Source: Volvox africanus (lineage: Eukaryota; Chlorophyta; Chlorophyceae; Chlamydomonadales; Volvocaceae). From it: DNA of 64,000 nucleotides. A program made the translations under genes and the position numbers. Below, in pieces: positions 39,242 to 50,936 of this stretch. The stretch lies in the NCBI GenBank assembly GCA_030268105.1, contig BSDZ01000003.1, positions 7,697,589-7,761,588 of the forward strand, written 5' to 3'. The notes below the pieces were generated by a model, which saw only the letters and a program-made list of their open reading frames with translations, did not search any database and was not told the DNA's origin. Every line of letters starts with the position of its first letter. Within the stretch, counting starts at the first letter, position 1.

Positions 39242-40679
39242 CTTCTGATGTTTGTGCATCAGCCAATCCGCAATGCGGAAGGTGTGATTTTTCTTAAACC
39301 CTAAAACCCTAAAACCTGGGGACCCTAAACCCAGACACACCACACCATACATACATACAGACGGACAACGGAAAGCACTTCTTCGTAATCAACAGCGCCC
39401 TTCATTCCTTTCCTCCCTACCGCCCTTCCATCTCCACACTCCTTTCCCTCCTTCCTAGCCCCATTTGAAACCCGTTGTACGGTACCGCCACAGCCCTCGT
39501 CCAAAGAACCTCCAAGTGGGCCCTTCAGGCGCGCCTCCTCAATGCCAGACGGCTGCGCCGCTGTTGCAACTGCTCTTGCCCCTGCTGTTGCTCGGCTACT
39601 GCTACTGCTACTGCCATTACCCCAGTTGATGTCTCACCCCCAAATCCATACCCACCTCCCCGCACAGCAACGGAATCGGTGTTCACTGTATCAGCAGTAA
39701 CTGTGGCAGTAGCAACTGACGGTTGCTTCTGGCCCGTCGGCCCTCCACTCGAATCCCCCGTCCCTGACCCTGTGTCTACATCGCTGGCGCTGACGTCGCC
39801 GCCGCTACCGCCGGTGCCGCCGCCATCGGCTCCACGTCCTTCCTTTACCCTTTCACGCAGCCGCCCAGCCCAAAACCCCGTGGGTCCCCCCTCCGTCGTA
39901 GTCTCCGAAACCGCCTCGGGAACCGAGTGGCCGCCGCCGCCGTCAACCTCCTCAATGACGGAAGGAGCCGGTTGTGGTAATACTGCAGATGTTGGCAACG
40001 GTGGGTTTACCAATGATGACGTTGCAGGGCAGATGGAGTCTTTTTCCGGCGGCGGCAGCGGCAGTGACGGCTGCAGCGGCAGTGACGGCGGCAGAAGATG
40101 AAGCTGCAGCAACGGGTTCTCTGTGGCGCTACCATCACAAGTAGCAACGGCCGTACTAACCGATGTCGCCGCCAGCCCCTTGTCGCCGTCGCCGCTGTTC
40201 TCCTCTCCCTCATCACTGCCAGCGAGGTCAACGACTTCAGTTAACAGCGCTTGAACGACATCGGCAGTAGCGTCTGCGACCTGAGCCGTCGTCCCGGGCT
40301 TGCCTTCCGCTCCGTCACCGTCACTGTCGGCGAGGTCAATAACCTTGAACTCCCATACGTTGTCATCATCGTCGTACAGAGGTACAAAGGGTACGGCCTT
40401 TGTCGAGCCCTTAAGTGCCTTGCCGCCCACGCCACTGGCACCACCGCTGCCGCCGCCGCGCGCTCGACCTTTCATAGCTCGTTTGTCAGCGTGGTCAGCG
40501 GCGGCGGCCGCCGCCACCGCCGCCGCCGCCGCCAACAGCGTAGGCCTCGCAGGACTATCATCGGATGTGTCAATGTACGCCGAGCGGTTGACGGCGGGTC
40601 GGCGACGCCGATTGGCAAGACCCACCCATGGGTCAGGCCGCCGCTTGCTTGGGGGCATGGGCGGCAAGCCGCCTGCCAT
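39242..40679 (-). CDS. Unrecognised disordered protein with two SIM-like motifs
   Basis: I do not recognise this protein. The Met at 40679 opens MAGGLPPMPPSKRRPDPWVG, followed by a basic NRRRRPAVNR patch (possible nuclear signal) and Ala and Gly tracts. Two hydrophobic-acidic motifs follow, KVIDLADSDGDG and EVVDLAGSDEGEE, which fit SUMO-interaction motifs. The frame runs to a stop at 39525. A short intron near 39656-39575 may instead shift it into GIEEARLKGPLGGSLDEG..AVDYEEVLSVVRLY. A 17-codon exon at 39292-39242 (KNHTFRIADWLMHKHQK) would then follow in phase. The C-terminus is unresolved. A nuclear role is an inference from the motifs. Confidence 0.5.
39296..39316. repeat. Short interstitial telomere-like motif
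   Basis: Two full CCCTAAAA units and a partial one. This is the unit of Chlamydomonas-type telomeres, but two units are too few to mean more than a resemblance. Confidence 0.5.
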
Positions 40680-40806
40680 TCCTCGAAGGCACGAAGTCCA
40701 GAAATAATACAATATCCAAATAAATATGAATACCTTACACCATAATATAAATAAAAGCAAATAAATACAAAGGTGTTATTTACATTAACAGTTACATAAT
40801 ACATAA

Positions 40807-41099
40807 CCGACCGAGAGCGGGCCAAAGACCCTAACGTTAAGGGCAGGGTGCCCCCATGTCGATGGACGGTGACGACCCCAATTAAAGTGACCTGCGAGCT
40901 GACCAGTAGCGGAGTTGACGCCTTAGTTGATTCGGCAGATTCCGCTGGATGCTGGTGGTGGGTGCTGAACCTGGGAAAACCACTGATTTCGGAGAAGTCG
41001 GCATGGGAGACTGGATGAGGGTGCCCCGAAACACCGGGGAAGGTAGGGACTGCCAGGTTAGTGGCCACGGGTGATGTACCCCCCTATCCTACACACATA
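40807..41099. repeat. 293-bp dispersed repeat, copy 2
   Basis: This is the second copy of the repeat at 28498-28789, about 98 percent identical and in the same orientation. Its near end lies about 130 bp upstream of the start codon of the SIM-motif gene, so it probably occupies that gene's promoter or 5' untranslated region. Confidence 0.85.
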
Positions 41100-42140
41100 A
41101 TATACCAAATCCTTTACCCCGCCGCTCCCCCGCCGCACCCCTCCTACTCCCCACCCACCCATCGCCCGCTCGTTTTCAGCACATTCTTCTCCCCCCTCCC
41201 CCTTCTCATGTTAGGAGAATGATAGCATCAGGCCATCGTGTATTCGCCTTCCCTCCAGCCCCTTGCCCCAAGCACACACAGCTCCCCCTTTCTCCTTGCT
41301 TTCCCCCCCCCACACACACACACTTACCAACGTTATTCTGGGCCGTACAGAATGTCCGAATGTCCTTAGTACCGTAACGTCTTTGCTGCCGTTCCGCCGC
41401 CCTCTGCTTGCACTGTGCCTTGGTCACATCTGCAGCCATAAACAATTGAGAAAATGGACTGTTTTAAGGAACACCTATTTAATACAGAAACCAGCACACA
41501 CCCGGCCCCCCTGGCGGTTGGCAGCATTCATACACTCCCTGCCCCCCTCCCCTCCCCGCCTGACCCCTTTCGGCCTCCCATTCGGCCTCGGCATCACTTA
41601 TCCATCTTTCATAAAAAATAATTAAAAAATAATAAATATATGATAGCCAGTTATTACCGCAGTTATTACCGCAGTTAATTGTAGATGATATCCTATATAC
41701 ATTTTGGTTATTTATCTTACTGGGAAGTTTAACTATGTTAGGTTTAGGTAGTTTATTTTGCAATATCTGTGTATGTGTCGTATTTTCACCTCCCCTGTAA
41801 CAAGTGCTAGTAGTATAAGGCCCTCGGGAATTTTGGCCATCGCCGGCAAAATGTGCTCACTTGCTTTCAAAATGTGCTTTCATACTAGGGTATAACTATT
41901 AAGAGGCGCGAGAAAAGCCTAAATAAGTTATTTAGCTTTCATTTAGCTGGTCCAGCAGTCGATTAATTTATTTTAGCTATGAACCTTTTATTAGCATATT
42001 ATGCGGTAGCCCCATGAATATCTAAACGCATGATATGGTCATGTTGTATAGCCATCATATAGTTATTAGATAATTCTTTGATATATAATATTGCTATATG
42101 TAATAACAATAATAAATGAGTCAAATAAGGAATTCAAATT
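41100..42140. other. Intergenic downstream of the ZRANB3-like gene
   Basis: No exon is recognised. The inverted copy of the 135-bp repeat lies at 41886-42020, and the rest is AT-rich or C-rich low-complexity sequence. Confidence 0.45.
41886..42020 (-). repeat. Dispersed 135-bp repeat, copy 2 (inverted)
   Basis: Reverse-complement match of 35020-35155. It lies 120 bp past the stop codon of the ZRANB3-like gene. Confidence 0.8.
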
Positions 42141-45100
42141 TCATATGTCGCCTTCCCCTCTCCCCCGTCTTCCCTTCGCCGTACCTAAATGGCAAGCAAC
42201 ACAAAGCGTGCGCATGTTGTCGACGTCGCACAACCCCCCTCCTGCATATACGGGGGTTATGTGGTCCGCCTGCCAAGCGAAACCCTCTGTGGCTGTACGG
42301 AGCAACCGCTCCAGGAGGGCCGTATAACCGTGGCGGGTTAGGCGAGGGGCGAGACGCTCCACGACGGCACGACGCTTCGCTAGGAAGTCACGTGATGTCG
42401 TACGGATAGTCTGCGTGTGTGTTTTACGATGGTAGAGAAAAATGGGTATCCGATGCAGTGCAGCTGGGGAAAGAGGGGAGATGTTAGAGTGTGTCGGGGA
42501 GGGTTTGGGGGAGGATGCGGAGGAGGAAGTCGCAAACGGTGTGGGGGGAAGAATTCTGTGAGGTTACGGAAAGCATAATGCCCTACCTGCAGCTGTCGTA
42601 CCAAATTGGTGCAGTCGAGCCCACACATCTGACACACGCCGTGCTCCAGTCGGGCCAGTGTACGGCGGAGCGCAGAACCGCTGCCCTGTGTCGTACGGAC
42701 AACGGGGTATGGAGGGTGGTCGTCAGGTGCAAAACAGAATGCGAGCGAAAGCCTGCGGGAGCCAACTCTCACCCTTTGGTGCCGGAAAAATCCGGACAAT
42801 TGTATACATCTAAAACCCCGCAGGTTGCCGTACCAGTTTCCGTACCAGTTTTCGTGACGCATTCTGACAAATCCAATCTCACTCCCCGCTCTGAGCCCCA
42901 TTTACCCCTCTTTCACACACCACCGATAATAATCAGCGCAATGCTTTTATGATAGCGTTATCTAGAGCAACCGACGATATGAAGTCGATTTTAGTTAAAC
43001 CATCTTTATCAGGATTAAATATTCTATAATCTACCTCTTATAGCTATAAATAATATTGTTTAAGTTTTGCTTTTAAAATTGGACACAATGTTATATTATC
43101 CGAAGGCACTGTTTAAGATAATTTCAACGAATGCAAGAAAATTCTCATTATGCGCTTCAATGTTATAAGCATCAGTAATTCTCAAATAATAATAAATCTT
43201 AAAGATATTTTTATCTGATTCTTTTCTGATCCCTTAGCTCTTTTTTGAAATGACCTTATATTCAAAGAGTTTTCATAGCAGTATGCTAGATCATCTCAGA
43301 TCATAAAAATTTATGGAACTCTCTTCTTTGTATTCTTAATGAAAAAGTTAAATTATACCGGACAAAGACTATGATAGTCTTCCGCTTTCTGCATCTGTCG
43401 TGGTTATATAAATCATGATCAACTATCTTATAGCTAACCCGATTGAGTTACGAAAATAAATGGTGTATAATGAAGGCTTGGAAAAAAAGATAAAATAATT
43501 TTATGCGAGATAATTCATTTTTTTCAGAGGAATATATCATCTCAACCCTTATCATAATAACTATTATTAAGCTTTAAGTTAAATATTTTTTCCAATCTAA
43601 ACAATCCTGGGGGCCCCCCCACATACACACACGTCTCCGACCTTAACGAAATAACCCGTCTCGCAATGGGGATCACAGAAAAGGTAGTCCGACGTGTCCA
43701 GAGGCGTTGAAGCGGGCAGACTGTACGGCAAGGTGGCAATAAAAGACAGCAGGTGGGAAGGAGGGGCTTGGGACTCACGAGGGGAATCGGGGAGGGGAAC
43801 TCACGACTTTTCCATATCTCGCTTCACAATACACATATACACACATAAACACACACAGTCGTACACATACACATACATAAACACACGCAGCCGTCTCATC
43901 CCCCCCCCACACCCATTTTGCTACATGCCACAATGCCCCTCCCTCACCCCCCATCCCCCACCAGAATCGCCCCCACCCGCCCTCAGCGTTTCGTATAATC
44001 CCCCCATACACACACACACACACACACACACGATCATTTTCCAATAAGACAAACACTCCAACCATGTCATATATATCATGCACATGCACACAGATGCAAA
44101 CAGCAAGACAGCTCAAACACCTATATATATTACCGAAATGCACCAAAACACCACAATGATGTAAACATATAATATGTATATATTAAGTATGTTTTAAAAC
44201 CTAACCATACGGATATACACCTGCAGTCCTGTACTGGTTTGGCGCAATTAAGGCATAAGCGACGGCCATCAGCGAGAAAGGCCTGATGGAACATCCGCCA
44301 GCCGGGGGCGGCGGCGGCACCGGGCCCCGTGCCAGCGGCGGCGGGGGCGGTACCAGCGCTATTGCCGCTGCCATACTTGGCGTCCGTACGAACCTGCAGT
44401 GTGGGTGCGGGGAGCGCGGGTGGGGGCCGGGGCAGAACCAGGATTAGGAGTAATGGGAGGAAATACGTGGCTGACTATCCGTTGTACGAATTCACTATAC
44501 AACCATGCCGTACGTTGCACACAACCTTTAAATTTGCCGTACCTGCACTGGCTGTAGCGTCGCTCCCTCAGGAATCTTGACCGGAACGCCTTGCACGTAC
44601 CGTGACGTACTTGTGCCGTACGCGCCCGCCGCAACAGCCTCGTTAGTAATCGCCTCCAGAGCGTCCTGAAAGTACCGCTCCAGTACGGCGCCGTACAAGC
44701 GGTTGCGGGAAACCGCGCGCAACTCAGACCAATCGCGTACGAACGCCGCTGCCTCCGCCAACCCCTCCGCCAGCTGTGATGGCGTCAGGGAAGGTTGCGG
44801 CGCCACCAAACCCACAGGGCCCACAAAGCTTAGTCGCGCCACCGACCCATCGTCCTCCGCCACGTCACTGACGTCAGTCGTGTTGCCGCCGCCACCGCCG
44901 CCGCCGCCAGCACCCAACCCGGCGGCCGGTTGCATTAAGGCTGCAGCACCGCCGCCAGCCGCACCGTCACTCCGATGCTGATCTTCAGGCTTGGGATGTA
45001 CGGCGGCCGAGATGGCATTGGACGCCGCTACTGCTATGTCAGTGGCAGCCGTGGCACCGTGTGGCACGGAGCTCTCACCCATTGGCGCCGGCGGCACCGC

Positions 45101-48100
45101 CAGAGCCAGTGGCGACGGCGGCGGTGGCTGCCGCTGCTGTTGCGGTCGCTGTTGCGCCGCCGCCGTCAGCCGCTCTCGCGCCCACCTGGTCGCGTGATCG
45201 GCCAAAATGGATCGCAGTACGGCACTGCACGGGTGCGCACGGAGGAGCTCCACTGGCAGAGACAGACCCACGGGTTGGTTGCCGTCGGGTGCGAGGTGGA
45301 GGTGGACGCGGCCAGTGTGGGCACTCACCTAGCAGGTGTACGACACGGCAAATCTGAATGTAGACTTCCAGAGGAACCAACCGGGGGTAATGCTGAAGAC
45401 GTAGGGGTCGAAGGAGGGGAAGGAGCCCAAAAACATCACGAACCCGCAAGACATACGCACGCCACCACGCCAGGAGGAGGAATACCTGCATACGGCACCC
45501 TGCATGCCGCACCTCGAAGTAAAAGGTAGTGGACGGTGGAAGCATTTCCAGCAGCGCCGTGCGGCTCGGTGTAACGACAGACCCGAGGGTTAATGCGACG
45601 ACGCACTGACTTGCTGGGGTGGGCCCCTCGGCGGCCGCCACAAATGGTCCCCTCGTAAGCGCTACTGCCGTCATTTCATCCGCCGCCACCGCCGCCGCCG
45701 TAAGATCCGCGCCCGGCATCAAAGCCTGCGATGGTGCTGTCGCGGGCGTCGCGGGCACCACCGCCTCCACCGACGTCGCTTCGTCGACAGCGGTTTGGCG
45801 TTCCAGTTGAGTTCGCAAAGTGTCGTACATTTGCAAGTCATTCACCGCCGACGCCGACGCCGCCGACAGCCCAGCTGCCACCGGCGGAATCATCGCCGTC
45901 GGGACGGCACCGATTGTTGTTAATGTGGGTGGTTCGGCTGCCGCCGCCGCCGCCGCCGCCGCCGGCTCCCACGCATCCGGCGCGGATGCCAATGGCAATG
46001 CCCCGTCGCCCTCCCGCTCGTCCAGTTGATACTGCGACTCGTCGAGATCTACAACCGTATCAACCATTAGACCGGTGACGGCGCCGCCACTGCTGCCGCC
46101 GCCACCTCCACCGCCGCCGCCGCCGCTGCCGCCGGGATTCCCAGCTTCCAAGCCATCGTGCACCTGTGGCGGTGCAGGAGGACCAAAAGATCCTATTTAA
46201 AACCCCTAGGAGATCGGGAGATGCCAAAGACCAAATCGGCCGTACATTCGGCCGCGGGGCCCCACTTGAATCTCAATGTGAATTCATACAAATCAGCATC
46301 GTCCATCGTCCATCCCCCCTCCCCCCTCAACGTCATGGCTCAGTGACTGCTCGTGGCTCAGATCCCATTCGAATGTACGGCCGCGATAGGGCCCCCCCAT
46401 AGCCCCACATGCGATGGCCCGACAAGCTACCTCCGAAACCAGTCCCTCCGAAACCAGCCTACACGTGAAGTCCCGAATGTGTGATAGCTGCTCTTTACCT
46501 GCGTCAGGTTGTTCAACGATTCGTTCAGCTTTTGCCACCTTGGACACGGGGAGGGGAAGGGGGAAGGGGAGGGGGAGGGAATGGAGGGCGGCACATGGGC
46601 CTTATGGAGCTGTGGTGGAGGGTACTGATGATGACAACAGTAGTGGTGATGATATTTCTACTACTATTGTTGTCGTCTTCATAATTGTTTTGTTTTTCCC
46701 TACCAGCGTCATGTGCCCCAGTCTGTTTTCTATCATTACCCCCCACCCCAGCCCACCCCAGCCCACCCCAGCTCACCCCACCTCTTATCGTCGCACGTGC
46801 CCTTCGCGCACAAGAAATACACATTGACACACGCGTGCTCCTGACCCTTGCGGTGGGCCCTATCCTCGGCTTGCTGCAGCAGTGACACCTGAAGGGAGAT
46901 ACGGAGGGTATGTGTTTGTGTGTGAATGTGTGTACGTAGTAAGATGTTGCGCTGTGAGCGACGCGCTGCTGCTGCCCCGGCCAAGCACCGGGGGCCTTAA
47001 TAGGGGGGCCGAAACACAGCGCAGGGGGGAAAACGTGTATGTGTATGTGTATGGGCAAGGAAGAACCTAATAGCTAGCCCGAACGGGCTTCGCACGCGTG
47101 AGACAGTCGTACGGCAAGAACTCAATGTGTCGATTCATTCACCTCAGTGGGGAGTTCAACGAAGACGACGGCGGACGCGGCGCTGAAGTCCAAACCGACC
47201 GCCGCTGCGGTGATGGAGAGGAGGGCCACGCGCACGGTGGGGTCGTCACTGCGTGTTAGGGACGGCACGAATAGGTTCATGTGAAGGGGGAGCGGGGAGG
47301 GGGAAAGATGTACGACGGGGAAGGGAGAAAACAACTGACGTTGGATGATGTTGGTACAAGCCACTAACAGCCTGACCCCACTATATCCTGTCACCTCCAC
47401 ACACCAAGTCCCAACCCATCAAGTCTTTTTAAATCAAAGGGGTCCCTTTCACGACTTTCGGCAGAGTCTTTCGGCTTTTCCCCTCTCCCCCCTCTTTCCA
47501 CCTAAAACAAAAACAATCCCTAATACACACACGCATCTCGCCAAACCCCCAACATCTTAACCGGTGAACTACCGTCTCCAACTCGACCCCACCACAGCCA
47601 ACCAAGCTCACCGGAACCTCATCACCGCTGCCCGCCGCTCCGCGCTGTCATGACTGCCGTCGATGCGCACGTAACTGACGCCCTGCCATACGGCCCCGTC
47701 ACCGCCGCCGCCGTCATCATCGTCGCCGACGGCGCCGGCGCCGCCGTTACCCTCGGCGCCGTCGAAGCCCTGCAGCGCCTCCGCCAAGCGGTCCATAACA
47801 TCCCTAAGGTAAACCAAATAAATACATCAAAGCGGCTTTCGGACACACTCGAAAGAATGAAATTAACATATATTATTATCACAACAAAATAGATTTGAAA
47901 GATTGAAAGAAATGGCACAATAAATGAAATAATAAAAAATATTGAAATTTAATGTGTATTAATAGGAAAAGGAAAGGAGGGGTAGCGGACTAGCGAGAGA
48001 GAGAGAGAAAGAGAGAAAGAGAGAGAGAGAGAGAGGAACTCCTCGTCCAGGACATCCTACTTCTGAATCCGTACACTCGCCTATGGTGGGCAAAAACAAG

Positions 48101-50931
48101 AAGTTTCAGCGGCGCCTGATCGTGATGGGACGAGCCGCCGCCGCCACCCGCCATACCCCCAACATTCGCGCCGGATCTGGATCCTGTTGTCGAAAGCACC
48201 CCGCCTGTGGTTACCGCTCCATCGCCGCCACCATTCCCGCCACATGCAGTGCCGGAACGCGCGGCAGCGGTTGTTAGTTGGCGTTTCCAAGGAGGTCGTC
48301 CCCTGAATGTATGGAAGGAACAGGATGATTCGTCCGGTCCTTATCGTGACGCTCCCCCAATCTCAAGTCACGACCGGCCTATCACTTGAGCCATTTCCTA
48401 CATTATTTAAAAGCTACTAAAATCAAAATCAATTCTAAAATAAAAGCCTCAATAAAATGATGGTTGTGGAAATTACTGCACTCCCCCACTTTCATCTCGC
48501 CCCCCACCTGGCCCCTCCGCGTCCATCCATCACCACACCACCTCCCCCCAGCGTCCCGATGAGCCAGCTGATGGCGTCCGGCAGTTTGGCGAGTGCCGTA
48601 CGGTGGGCGCTAGTCATGTGAGAAACGGTCGCCGCTGCGTCAGAGGACGGGTCACCGATGCCGCCGCCAGTGACCGCCTTGGCGGTCTTGTTCCCTGATG
48701 CAGGAGTGGAGGAGCATTGTTGACAAATAAACATAATCAGATCATATGTTGTATTCTTGCCGTCAAAATCATACGGGAATATGATATGTGTGTATGTATG
48801 TGTAAATATCTGTTTCACTCAGAGTAGGTACATTTTATATGATTTGTTGATATCAGTCGCCAGCTTTTCACCCATGGGTCAGTGACGTCATGATCAATGA
48901 ATCCAACTAATCTTGTGACTCACCTTCCTCGTCAGTATCACCCTCGTCGTCTGATCCCGGTCCCTCCTCCACTCCATCGAAGTTACGCCCGCCACTGCAT
49001 CCATCCACGTCATCATCATCATCGTCATCGTCACCGCTACCGCTATCACCGGCGGCAACGATCAAGTCGGCCACCGGGGCATCACCGACTGTACGACGTG
49101 GCCGCTTTGACTGCCGGCCCCGGCCCGCTGCGGCCCTTTTTCCCAAGCTGCAATTGTTGATATCGCCATGACCGCCGCCGCCGCCGCCGTTGCGGCACCG
49201 CCCGCCGCCACTGTCGTTGCACACGCCCACGCGCCGGCGGCCGCGATTGCTGCTACTGCTTTTCTTACCGCCGCCGCCGCCGCCGCCGTCACTACTGTTG
49301 TCGTTAGATGGTTCTGCAGCGAAATCAGCTGCTGGCGGGTGTTGCGGTTTCGGAACCGACCCTGGCCAGCTGGTGAGAGGAGGAAGAGGACACGCGTAAA
49401 GAACTAAATATGATTTTCCTTGTACGGCATGTGGAGCGCTATAGCATGGCTCACCAAATTCAGTACTTTTTAATATAGAAAATAATCAAGCTTCCTTAGA
49501 AGATTACGTTGGCAAATGTGCCATGAACCACCAGAGATATTTCCGCATATTGTTGTTGTACGACATACCTTTTGGGATACGGCAGCCGTACGACCTGGCG
49601 CCTCTTGGGCGGCAGCTGCGCCATAATATCGCGTTTCAGGCGACGAATCATTACCTCGCGTGTAAGCAAGCCGTGTAGTTCGTACAACCGGCTGCCCCCT
49701 GCCGTACAATAGGCAAACATCATAAAGTGGCAAACATAAAATCTGTACGGCGGTTCCCCGGTGTTTTACGGCATAACATACACGAAAGCACAGGCCTCGG
49801 GTCGGTTGTACCGCCCCGTGTATGTGAATGTACTCTACACCTGTGTGTTTGGTTGGGTACGAAAACACAACTGGGGTCTTCCATCTGGCCTGGTTTTTGT
49901 GTTGTGTGTATACAAACACACAGACAGAGACAGACACGTTTCAAATCGAGTTGTTCCCGTACGATATGCACGATATGTACGGTACTGTATCCTAGTCCTC
50001 CCCTCCCATCTTTCCAAACCCATCCCACCCGATGTTTCTAACCGCTTCCGAGATGGCGGCGCCGCCACTGCTGGCACCGCAGGCCCCTCGGTCCCTGTAC
50101 CGCCGCCGCCGCCGCCGCCACTTCGAAATGGCCTGGCGGTGTTCGGCAACACGCGATGCGGTACCATTCGGCCATCGCAGTAGCGGAAGGCGAAGGCCTG
50201 CTTGCTGGAGCCGACCAGCCCTGGCTGTAGCGCATGAATCTGTCCGACAGAAAACACACACATTGCCGTACTATTACCCAAGAATCATAACGAAAATTTC
50301 TGACATACAAATATACACATAAATATACCAATCTTAGTAAGCAGTTTGGGACCCCAAGTGGGCATGGGGTAAAAAGCAAGATGTGTGTGTGTGTGTGTGT
50401 TGGGGGGAAGGTGGCGAAGTAAGAAGAAAAAGATGGGAAAGAGTGGATGGGTGTATCGACGCCCCTGCATAACGCCTAGGAGTGCAGTACTATAGTCGGC
50501 ATTTGTACGGAATCCTGAATTCTTAAAACATGCAAAAAACAGTGCATAAGGCCCTCCACCGGTATCTTGATGCGTGATGCCTCTTGGTGGCCACTAAACA
50601 AAAACTAAATAAAACACAAGACAATAAGAAATGAATCTACGTACGGCAAAACCATTATTATTATTTTACGTTCGGCGAAAACATTACATATATTCCATAT
50701 ATATAGTTCTTCCGACGTCGCCTAAAAGTACGGCAGGCACCTGACGGAAAAGGTCGTACGGCCGTGATAGGCTGGGCGTTCCGGACAACAGTACGGCGCG
50801 CTTAGCACGTGCCACCGCCGCTACACACGCCTCTGTGTGTGGAGAATCGGCATCCCTGGAGTTTGTCGTACGCAGATTGTGTGACTCATCCACAATGACC
50901 ATACCCCAGGGCATGGCCGCCATACATCGAT
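42141..50931 (-). CDS. ZRANB3/SMARCAL1-type annealing helicase with HNH domain (5' partial)
   Basis: Sixteen exons join in phase to 1,222 residues: 50931-50741, 50239-50122, 49698-49569, 49369-48924, 48694-48542, 48204-48075, 47803-47612, 47248-47143, 46888-46782, 46538-46499, 46163-45513, 45328-44543, 44393-44221, 43720-43642, 42685-42587, 42410-42141. SNF2 motifs: VIVDESHNLR (II), LLSGTPSLSRPYDLF (III), VMIRRLKRDIMAQLPPK, LKLLVFAHHRR (IV), VRIDGSHDSAER, LLSITAAAVGLDFS (V) and QAEDRAHRKGQ (VI). The C-terminus has RLCLNC, FCDPHC, GVCQMCGLDC and the HNH core WQADHITPVYAGGG..LCVAC, as in ZRANB3, a fork-remodelling ATPase with structure-specific nuclease. Gly/Asp/Ser-rich inserts are alga-specific. 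I see no NZF finger. Walker A and the N-terminus lie beyond the satellite or are lost. The end of exon 2 is the least certain junction. Confidence 0.88.
42950..43600. other. AT-rich island in a ZRANB3-like intron
   Basis: About 650 bp of strongly AT-rich sequence inside the intron between exons 43642 and 42685, in sharp contrast to its flanks. It has no long reading frame. It includes a small palindrome (arms AAGACTAT/ATAGTCTT, near 43366-43382). It could be an insertion of organelle DNA or a decayed transposon; I cannot tell which. Confidence 0.5.
46935..47040 (-). mobile_element. LINE 3'-tail copy, inverted
   Basis: The reverse complement contains CCCCCTGCGCTGTG.TTCGGCCC and GGCCCCCGGTGCTTGGC, matching the tail modules at 9313-9440 and 32640-32800. 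It lies in a ZRANB3-like intron, in the sense orientation of that gene. Confidence 0.55.
47999..48034 (+). repeat. (GA)n microsatellite
   Basis: A GAGAGA/GAAAGA run in the ZRANB3-like intron just downstream (gene sense) of the donor at 48074. The transcript reads it as CT. Confidence 0.9.
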
Positions 50932-50936
50932 CTGGG

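Noticed and set aside
45329..45512. Hydrophobic frame (VFLLLAWWRAYVLRVRDVFG) linking two ZRANB3-like exons
   Set aside because: Donor GTGCGG and acceptor CTAG match in phase and give a better family fit (FYFE|VSAHTGRVHLHL), so I treat it as an intron.
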